Positions 33,759 to 43,200 of a DNA stretch of 64,000 nucleotides are shown piece by piece. The notes under the pieces are model-generated. The model saw only the letters and a program-made list of their open reading frames with translations, was not told the origin of the DNA and searched no databases. Position numbers and translations under genes: made by a program. The DNA comes from Micractinium sp. NFX-FRZ (taxonomy: Eukaryota > Chlorophyta > Trebouxiophyceae > Chlorellales > Chlorellaceae): NCBI GenBank assembly GCA_029339195.1, contig JAPTJF010000320.1, positions 1-64,000 on the forward strand, in the 5' to 3' direction. How positions within the stretch are numbered: the stretch's first letter is position 1; every line of letters begins with the position of its first letter.

Positions 33759-35845
33759 ATGGTGCCAGCAACGTCAGAGGCCGGCTTGCACGGCGGTGCC
33801 ACCCCGGCAGGCGGCAGCGGCGGCAGCGCAGCAGGCCGCACGCTGGCTCACCCACCGCCCGTGATGAGTGCAGCATTACCTGCCCCCGCCGAGGCGCTTC
33901 CGCCCGTGGTCACCCTGCGCTTCCTCCAGGCCACCGCAGTGCTCGGAGCTCTGGGCCAGGCGGCAGTGACCCTCAGCCAGTGGCAGGCAGCGCGCTCTGA
34001 CGCCGGCCGCATGCAGACCGCCGCCCTCACGCTGGCAGCAGCAGCGCTGGCTGCATGCGTCATTCGGGCTCCTGCCTTCATTTGGCGCTGGCGCCTGCTG
34101 TTCCTGACGGCGGGTCGCATGGCGCTGTACTGCGTGCCATGCGTGCGCCAAGTGGGGGTGAGCAGGGCTGGCATTCCGACATTACTTGGCATTACTTGGC
34201 AATACTTGGCATTACTCACATTGGGAACTCACAGCCAGGACGCCATTCTTACAGATAGCGGCGGCTGGGGTGGGACGGAGCGTGCGGGGCTGGGGCTGGG
34301 AGGGCTGCAGATGTGAGGAGGCGGCTGCCAAGCAAGCCAACTGTGTTGCATGGGTGGCCTTCAACTTCATCAAGCACATCACCTTTTGGTTGCATGACAT
34401 GTGTCTCTCATGCTGTCGGGTGCCTGCCGCCCCGCGGCCACACGTCCTGCTTCTTTCCTCAGCTCACCGCCCTCAGGCAGTGAGCGGCTTCTTCTCCTAC
34501 CCAACCTCGCCGGGTTGGGAGTGCCCTCATGCTGGAGTGCCCGTCGCACCCCGGCTTGAGGGGCGCCGCCGTGGATTTGGCCCACATCCTGCTGGGCACC
34601 CGGCTTGGGGTGACCTCCGTGATTGGCATCGTGGTGCCGCTGCCGCCTGCCAGGACGCTTGTGACCCAGGTAGGCGGCAGAAACACATTAGTCTAGGTGA
34701 ATAACAGTAGCTAGGTACGCATGATTCAGAAACAAAGATGGCACAGCTTGTGCTGTGGTGCCCCTGCCACCGGCGGGGGGGCTGGGCAAAGAGGCACGGC
34801 CGCTCTCACAGCCACCCCATTCAGAGCAGCTGCCTCGGCCCCTGCAGTTGTTTGCGAAGCTTTCCTTGCTGCCCTGTATTGCCTGCCACCCTCTGCCTGT
34901 TGTTCACCGGAACTCTGCCCTCGTGCTGCCTGGACACTGCTGCCACCACCCTGACACTTACCACCCCCTGTCCTGCGCGTGTACTGCCCCATCCCTGGCA
35001 GGCGGTGCAAGTGGCCCTGAGCGCCAACAGCCCCGCCTACTGTGGCACACAGCTGATGCAGCAGCCGCTCACCCAGTGGAGGGCTCTCCAGCTGGCGGGC
35101 TGGCTGGAGATCGGGGCTCTGCCGGTGCTGGCACTGATGGCAGCAGCCAACCCTCCGGAAGCAGGCGTGTCGTCGGCACAAGGTGAAGCATGGCAGGGGC
35201 AGACACACGCTGAGCATGCCGCCTTGTCCGGCCCCTCATTGTCAGAGCATGCATCCACCACCCTTCAACCTGGAGTCAACCAGAGCTGCACTACCGTGAA
35301 TAAGCGACCAGCCTGCCGCCTGTGGGCCGCAGCTGCTGCCGCCGCTGCTACCCAAGGCGGCAGCCCAGCGTGCATGTCGTGCGTGCACTGCCGCACCGAG
35401 CTCCCCTGCTGTGGTGTCTTGCTGACCTGCCTGCCACTGCCGCTCGCCTCTGCTGCTCTTGCAGGCGGGGGGGCGCCTTCCAACGGGTGTGCCGCACCAC
35501 CCTGCTCTTCCTGCAGCTCTCCCTTGGTGTGCTGCTGCCGACCCTTGTGTCGGCGTACGGCTGGCGCCAGGTGGCGTCAGCAGATGCACGTGCACTTACC
35601 GGCGGCAGCCCCGCCGCGCCCAACCCGGCAGCGCAGCGCACCGCCGGCGCGGCAAAGGTCCGTGCAGTGTGGGTCTGGAGGAGGTAGGCAGGCGCGTGGC
35701 GGCAGCCGCTGACCGCCGGCTGGCGAACGCGCTGCAGGCCTGCCGGGGGGCGGCTTCGCGCGCTGCGTTGGTCTGGTTCTTGCTGGCGCTCTGCTGGGCG
35801 GTGTGCAAGCAGCAGGCGGGCCTGCCGCTGCTGCTGCTGCTCTAA
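33759..35845 (+). CDS. Multi-span membrane protein, possibly disabled
   Basis: Unrecognised algal membrane protein. Supported exons: 33759-34157, 34463-34669, 35002 to about 35182, 35465-35570, 35738-35845. Hydrophobic spans include ALTLAAAALAACVIRAPAF, LGTRLGVTSVIGIVVPL, LEIGALPVLALMAA, TTLLFLQLSLGVLLPTLV and ALVWFLLALCWAV. Two problems stand out. Exon 2 has an in-frame TGA at 34481-34483, which could be bypassed only by removing a 42-nt GTGAGC...GGGAG segment (34480-34521). The junction of exons 3 and 4 needs a one-base adjustment near a seven-G run at 35467-35473, a likely assembly error site. It may be a recent pseudogene, a gene with a very short intron, or contain sequence errors. Confidence 0.5.
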
Positions 35846-35930
35846 GCGTGTAGGAAGGTGGCGTGCTGCCCATGCAGGCGGGGCTTTCTTGCTGGCGATG
35901 TGTTGCTCCTCTGTGCCTTGCAAGCCGACC

Positions 35931-35987
35931 CAACGTTTCATTCACCTTGCAACGTTTTATTCACCTCCCAACGTTTCATTCACCTGC
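35931..35987. repeat. 19-bp tandem repeat, three units
   Basis: Units start at 35931, 35950 and 35969 with consensus CAACGTTTCATTCACCTNC. It lies within the 3' region just after the membrane-protein stop. Confidence 0.9.
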
Positions 35988-36050
35988 CGTGCTAACGCTG
36001 TGGCTGCCTGTGGTGCTTGCTCCGCCCGTCTGTGCCTGTGTGGTTGTTTT

Positions 36051-36055
36051 TTACA
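36051..36055 (-). terminator. TGTAA-type polyadenylation signal
   Basis: TGTAA on the minus strand about 1.17 kb past the acetolactate synthase stop. The distance is long and the call tentative. Confidence 0.2.
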
Positions 36056-36374
36056 CCTCAACAGCAATGCTGTGTTGCTCTGTTCGCACGTCTCGCACCC
36101 CATGCCTGACATGCCACGCCTGCTGGGCTGTGCAAATTCAGACCAACAACGTAATGGAACATAAAGCTGGAAAGAGGGGCGAGTAGCACCACTCCGGCCG
36201 CTGCCCAATTTTGAATCTCAAAGCGCCCTGATGATTGCCTGGCAATGCGAGATCCCTGGCACACGCCAGGAAGCAACAGCACACAAAGAAAATGTGCGTT
36301 TGCCGGGCACTTGGATGGCAGCAAGCCCAGAGAGCCACACGGCACGCCACCAACACTGGCCGCCTCGGGTGCAG

Positions 36375-36510
36375 CAGAGCGCCCACCTCCTGTTCTGACC
36401 TGCACCCTGCCAGCGGCGCCCACTTCCAGTCCTGACCTAATGCCAGCAGCGCCCACCTCCTGTCCCGACCTGCACCCATGCCAGCAGCGCCCACTGCCCA
36501 CTGTTCTGAC
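36375..36510. repeat. Imperfect 33-38-bp tandem repeat, four units
   Basis: Units start near 36375, 36411, 36444 and 36482. Each begins CAGCRGCGCCCAC and continues with CTCCTGTYCTGACC-like sequence. Confidence 0.8.
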
Positions 36511-37220
36511 GCACAGCCACTTCCTGCCTTGGCGCTCCCCCGTCCCCCGCATGTGCATCTGTCTATTACACACGCGGTGCGCACCACGCCTGCCCAGGCT
36601 CGTCCCAACTCGTCATGTGTCGGAGCCAGAGGTCGGTTGTGGTTGGTTGAGCAGGTTGAGCAGGTGGGGGAGTGGTGTGGGAGGATCGGGGGGCGCGACG
36701 AGCGCGAGCGGGGGAGCCTGGGCGCTAGCGGGGGGCGGGGGCAGGGCATGGCATGTGGGAGCCACGCCTGACCAGGCAGGCGGGCAGGCAGCAGTCTCTT
36801 TCGTGGGGAAGAGCAAGCAGGCAAGCAGGCAGGTGGGGGAACCACGAGAGCGAGCTAGCCGGGCCAAGCGTCTGGCCTGGGAAAACCGGGAGGGCGGGGG
36901 GGCTGGAGAGCGGGGGCGCTCTGGTGGCGGGGCGGCTGGGGAGGAGCGAAAGGCATGGGGTGAATGGCAGTACTACAAGAGAAGGAAACAAGCTGGCAGC
37001 GCAAATTGACGGGGCACGACACCCCCTCGAGAATTCAAGCGGGGGGTGCTACCACCCTGCGGCAGTTGCCCAGGCACCACGGAGCCGGCGATGCGGGCAG
37101 GTTCCGTGCCAATTGGCAGCGCTCTTGCTGGCGGCTGCCGTGCCGTGCCGGCGGCGCTACCGTGAGGTAGGCGGTACGGTGCCGCAGGGCGGTACCGTAC
37201 CGTGCCGTACTGCCCCCTCT

Positions 37221-40200
37221 TCACACGCTGTACTTGTCGTTGCCGTCCCCCTTGGTGATGATGTCCTTGAAGGAGCCGCCGCCCGGGATCATGGGCAGCA
37301 CGTGCTGGATGTGGGGCACCATGACGTCCAGCAGGTAGGGGCCAGGGGTCTCCAGCATCTCCCGGATGGCACCCCTGTAGAGCAGACGCAACATGGGAAA
37401 GTAGGCGGTGGGAAGGTTGAGGGGCGCAGTGTGGCGCGCGGCAGAAGAGGCGCGGTGTACGCGGTGGGGCACTGTAGACAACGCACCGGCCACGGCCCCC
37501 CGACAACCGCTTGCAGCACAGGAGCAGCGCCCGCCTGGCATCGCGCTGCCCTCGCCTGCCCCCGCCATCCCGGCACCTGCCACGCCAGCCCTCCCTCCCT
37601 TCCCCTGGCCCGCGTGGCCCTGGCCCACGTCAGCACCGCCCCTGCCCTGCCACGTCAGCAGAGCCCTCCCGCCTCCTCACCGCAGCTCCTGGGGCTTGAT
37701 GACGCGCTTGGCGGGGACGTTGAAGGCGTCTGCCATCTTGACAAAGTCTGGGAAGATGTCCTTGACGTCGCCCGTCACCTGGAACTCGCCCTCCTGCAAG
37801 GGCGTCACCAGTTGGGTAGGATTCAGCTTGGCAGTGCTGGTGCAGCTAAATAATAAAGTGTCCTTCATACCACCCTAAAACTCCTGAAACTCGCCCGTAC
37901 AGGGACAGAAACGAGAGCACAGGGCTGGAGTTGGACTTAAGTGGTGCTTGCTCCTTGCACCCCCTCTTTGCCTCCTGCTCCCTGCCCTCTCCCCGCCTCA
38001 GCCCCTGCCCTCGCTGGCTCTGCCTGCCTGCCTCGCTTACACCCAGTGCAGCAAAACAACAGAAAAATGAGCTGAAGTGTGCTGATTCCAATGTACATGC
38101 TGCTCTGGACTGCCCTGCTGTGTGCACCCGCACCCTCCAGGCCTGCCCGCCCCACCCACCTTGCTGCCCAGGTAGGTGTGCGCGCGGTTGGCCTTGTAGA
38201 AGCGGTCCTCCCACTGCAGGGGGGGCAGGCAGCAAGGTTTAGTTGGTTAGAGGAGGCAAGGCAGAGGGCAGTCCGTCAAGCAGGAGTGCAGAGAGTTGGG
38301 TTTGCCAGGAGGAAAGGGAGCCTGGCACGGCTGCCCAGCACAACCCAGGTGCTGGTTTGTTACGGATGGTCACCTTGGCGCCCCGCCCAGCACTACTCAA
38401 CAGCCTGACTGCCGTACTCGGTTCACTGCAACATGGTTGAGTGCACCCACCTGCACCACCATGCCCAGTACCCCAGGCACTGGTTGTTGGGGATGCACAC
38501 CTTGGCGCCCAAAACAACTCAAAACCTGACCCGTATTCCATCACTGCGGCCTCTCTTCATTGCCCCCACCGCCCCCCCACCTGCATGACCATGCCAAGGT
38601 ACTGGTTGTTGAGGATGAAAATCTTGGTGCCCAGCCCCTCCACGCTGGCAGTCGCCAGCTCCTGGCAGTTCATCACAAAGCTGCAGGGAAGGGGTGGGGA
38701 GGGGGTGCGGGGGTGACGGGATGCGTCAAATGCGAGAGTGTGTGTGTGGGGGAGCACAGGGGAGTGGGCGGGAGGCCGCTCCCTGGCGGTTCAACGCAAA
38801 CTGCAGTGGGGGGTAGGGTAGGCAGGGGCAGAGGGGCAAGTGGTTGGGTGCGTGGGGAAGGACTCCCACAAGCACATGGTATTGCGCCCACCTGCCGTCG
38901 CCGTCAATGTCGACCACAATCTTGTGCGGCCGCCCGTTCTTGCCGTCGAAGGCGGCCGCCGCGCCCAGCGCGCTGGGCAGGCCAAAGCCCATGCTGCCCA
39001 GGCCGCCAGAGGTGGCCCACCGCCGCGGCTCCTTGAACTTGTAGTACTGCAGGGGAGGGAGGGACATAGTGGTGTTGTTTGAATTGCGTCACAGTTGTCT
39101 CGACTTGCTTTCCAGGCAGGTGGCACACAGCTTTGGTGCTGCCCATGTGCCATTCACACCGTGCCAGGAGCTCACCAGGCCCCCGCCCTCGTAGTCACCA
39201 CCCCCCAGCGACAGCACCGGCCCCCTGCCTCCCGCACCTGCGCCGCCCACACCTGTTACTGCCCCGCTGCCAGTCGTGCCCCGCCTGCCAGCACACGCAG
39301 CGCCCACCCTGTTTGCCGCCGACAAGCAACAGCATTCCCCGTGCCCTCTCACTCCCCTCCCCTGGCACCCCCTGCCCCTGCCCCCCCTTCACCCTCCGCA
39401 CCTGCGCCGCCCACATCTGGTGCTGCCCCACGCCCGTGGTCACAATTGCCTCGCCCTTGGTCTCCTCATACAGCACCTGCAGCGGGGGGGCAGGGGGCAG
39501 CAGTGGATACCACTCGGTTCAGGTATACAACAGTTGATTGAATGGTTTGAAGCGAGCACTGTGCACAGAGACAGCACGGCCTTGTCCGCCCACCACCCCC
39601 TGCCCACCATGCCACTGGAACCTGAGCGGCTTCCCCCCTCCCCTCCTCACCTCGATGGCCCGCTGCCACTGGGGCGCCCTAGGCACAAAGCCCACCTTCC
39701 CGCTTTGATTCTCAAAAGCAACTGTTTACTCACCTCGATGGCCCACTGCGGCATGATGACGTCGTCGTGCTGCGGGTAGGACAGAGGGTTCTCCTCCTTC
39801 ACCGCCATCACCTCGGCCACCCAGTCCGCGTACTGCAGGCACGGGGGGCGGGGGAGGGGGGCGGAAGCATATGGGAGGTGATGAAAGAGGATTGGGTGGG
39901 TGGGAAAAGGGCGGTCCAGGGCCCCCCCACCCCATTTGTTCCCACAATCACACCCCTTTGGCTTTCAGCCGACTCAACCCGCTTGCGTGACTGGGGCTGT
40001 CCGCCAAAGAACTGCAGCCCTTACTGTTTCATACCGTATCCCAAGTTGCCCCCAGTAACCAGCTCACCCCGCTCTGGTCGACGGGGCTCTCCGCCAGGAT
40101 CTTGTTGAGCCCCTGCAGCGCCGGCTTGACGTCGGTGCAGATGGGGATGTGGGCGTCCTTGTTCTTGTGGATCTCTGCAGGCCAGCAAGGGGCGATTTTA

Positions 40201-43200
40201 AGAATAGGGTAAAACAGAATGTGAGCAGAGCTTGTGTGTTCAAGGGGATAGGCTATGAGCGCCCTTGTTCTTGTGGATCTCTGGAGGGCAGCAAGGGGCA
40301 ATTGAATATAAAGAGGGATGTGTGAGCAAGAGGTGTGTGTGGGTGTGGGTGATTGGGTGGGGATGTGGGCGCCCTTGTTCTTGTGGATCTCTGCAGGGCA
40401 GCAACAAAACGACGGTTGCAAATTGATAGGCAGCGTGAGTGAGGGGTCGCGTGTTGTTATGGGTGGGGATGTGGGCGTCCTTGTTCTTGTGGATCTCTGC
40501 AGGGCAAGGAACAAGAGGCGGTTGAAAGTTGAAGGGAGGGGGTGTGAGCGAGAGGGTGAGTGCTGTTACGGGTGGAGATGTGGGCGCCCTCTCCCCCCCC
40601 ACCCGCACCCCAACCCACACGCGCCTCGCTGCCCCCCGCTCACCCCCACCCCACCCCCGCCACCCACACGAGTGCATGCTGACCTCCTCTCCCTCTCCCT
40701 CTCCCTCTTTCTCCCTCTCCCTTCCTTCAGCCTCACCCGCGGGGTCGATGTCGATGTGCACGATGCGCGAGTTGACGGCAAAGGCCTCCAGCTTGCCGGT
40801 GACGCGGTCGTCAAAGCGCACGCCAAAGGCGAGCAGCAGGTCGGCCTCGTTGACGGCAAAGTTGGCGGCCACGGTGCCGTGCATGCCCAGCATCTGCAGG
40901 GGGGAGGTCGAGCAAAGCAAGGTGCAATTCACAAGAGGCGGGGAGGGGGCGAGTGGGAGGGAAGGTTGGCGGCCGCGGTGCCGTGCATGCCCAGCATCTG
41001 CAGGGGGGGAGATCAGGTCACAAGGGGCCGGAACCGAAGCTGAAGTAAGGGCAGGTTGGACGTGCAGCACAATGCCAGCTGGAGCTGGGAGTTGTTGCCT
41101 CGTCCACTCTCGCCCTCCCCACCCACGGGCGGGCCCCCCAGACCACCTGCAGCAAATTCCTGCTGCCAGCAGGAATGCCGCAAGGGCAAACAACAGAGCA
41201 GAGTTGCCTGCAACAGAACACGAAAGCACGAGTTGCTGTGCCCCGCCCCACCCGCTAACCTGCAGCGCCAGCGGCTCGGTCTCCGAGTAGGAGCCCAGGC
41301 CCATGAGGGTCTGGGCGACGGGGATGCCGGTGCGCTGCACAAACTCCGTCACCTCGGCGGCTGCGGGATCAAGGGAAGGAGTTCATGTTGAGTATGGTTG
41401 TGGGGGTTGGGCTCGGGTTACCTCGCGGCGGCTGCAGGGGCAGAAGCAGGGGCAAATGAAGGGGTGTATGGGCGTCAAATGCAACTTCTGAGCACAGAGT
41501 GACAGTTGGGCGTGCATGGTCGGTCACCTCGGCGGGTGCAGCTGAGCAGGGGGAGGGGAGGAGGCACAGGGCAGGTGTGAGCTGGGCGCTGAGGAGCAGA
41601 CACCAAGCACTGCCATGCACTGCTTTGCACGCTGAGGCGTGGGCAGGCTTTGAACGCTGTGGCGTGAGCTGGGAGGAATGCTCGGTCCTGCCAGCGCTGC
41701 TCAGCTGGCGCCAGGCTGGCAATGGGGCTCATGCTGAGCTGGCGTGCTGAGCTGGCGCACGCACCCGAGTCGACGCAGCCGCCGCCGATGTACAGTACCG
41801 GCCGCTTGGCGCCGCGGATCGCCTCCACCACGGCCTGCATGTCCAGAAGAGAAGGTAGGTGGTTGGGAGTCGGGTGACGGACATGGGCCTCCGCAATCCC
41901 CGTCCCCACAAGCTCTCCCTCTCTTCTTCATTTCTGCTTTCGCTCCCGCAGGCACACACTTCTTGCCAACCACTGCGCAACCCAGGCTACCACCCCACCT
42001 GAAGCTGCACCTCGTGGGGCGGCCCCGGCAGGCAGTGATGGACATTCCGGCCTGCCACTCCCCACCCCACAAAAGCTGCCCTTCTCTGCTGTCTCCCGTC
42101 CCCAGCACACCCACCCCACCACTGCCCACCAGTGAAGCCCAGGCTACCACCCCACCTGCAGCTGTGCCTCCTGGGGGGGCCCCGGCAGGCGCGACATGTA
42201 TGCTGTGATCGACATGGGGGCGTCCCAGTCGGGCACATCCAGCGTCTGCTGCACATCCTTGGGTATGTCGACCAGGACGGGGCCTGCACACGGGGGGGGG
42301 AGGGTGTGTAGTCGAGCGTTTTGATCAGAGCCGGGTGGATGCCAAAGACCAAGGATGCAAAACGAAGCTGCACAGGCTTGCGTCCACAGGACCGGCCGCA
42401 AAGGAGGGAGGTGAGTGTGTTGTAGGGTGCGGCAACGCGGGCGGGCGACCTCCCGCTAGGCTCTATATCTCTCAACCCCAGCATGAGGTGAGCAGCCCCC
42501 CGCCCGCCCCCCCGACCACCCACCTGGGCGGCCGGTGCGTGCGAGGTAGAAGGCCTCCTTGACGATGCGTGGGATGTCCTTGACGTCCATCACCAGGAAG
42601 TTGTGCTTGGTGATCTGGCGGGTGACCTGCAAAGAGGGAAGAAAGGGCGGTGTGTGTGCGGAGGGTGCGTGTGTGTGTGAGAGTACAGGGCAGGCAGTTG
42701 GTGCTTGGTGATCTGGCGGGTGACCTGCAGACAGGGGGAGCCAAGAGGACGCAGGTGAGTGGCGTGTGCTGCAGCAGGAGCAGGCACGAAAGACAGACGA
42801 GTAGGTAGCGCAGGTGATGTCCCTGGCATGCGTGCATCACCAACACAGTGTCTGCGTGATGCGGCGGGCGACGTGGAGGGGAGAAGGGACCAGGAACGGC
42901 ATGGATGGCGGGAAAGCAGCCTTGGTTGCACTTACTCCCACCTTCCAACTAACGAAAGCAGGAACGAACTACAGTGTGCCGCAAGCAAGCAGCCCAGCGC
43001 ACCTTCACGATGGGCGTCTCCCGAAGGGAACCGCTGTCACTGCCCACCCTGCCCCTGCCCCTGCCCCAGCCCAGCGCAGCACAGCACAGCGCAGCCCACC
43101 ACAGCGTGGCCCGGCGCACCTCCACAATGGGCGTCTCTTGGAAGGCGTCGCTGCCGATGAGCTTGCGGGGGACCTGGCCGGTGATGGCCACCAGGGGCAC

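Larger units (their letters stand above)
35846..37220. other. convergent 3' region with short tandem repeats
   Basis: 1.37 kb between converging stops. It holds two small tandem arrays (listed separately) and a palindrome-rich GGTACCGTACC stretch near 37160-37215. No exon supported. Confidence 0.5.

Noticed and set aside
40150..40502. CRISPR-like array
   Set aside because: Repeats of 20-35 bp with about 75-bp related spacers look superficially similar, but the repeats are pieces of ALS exon 12 in a nuclear intron.
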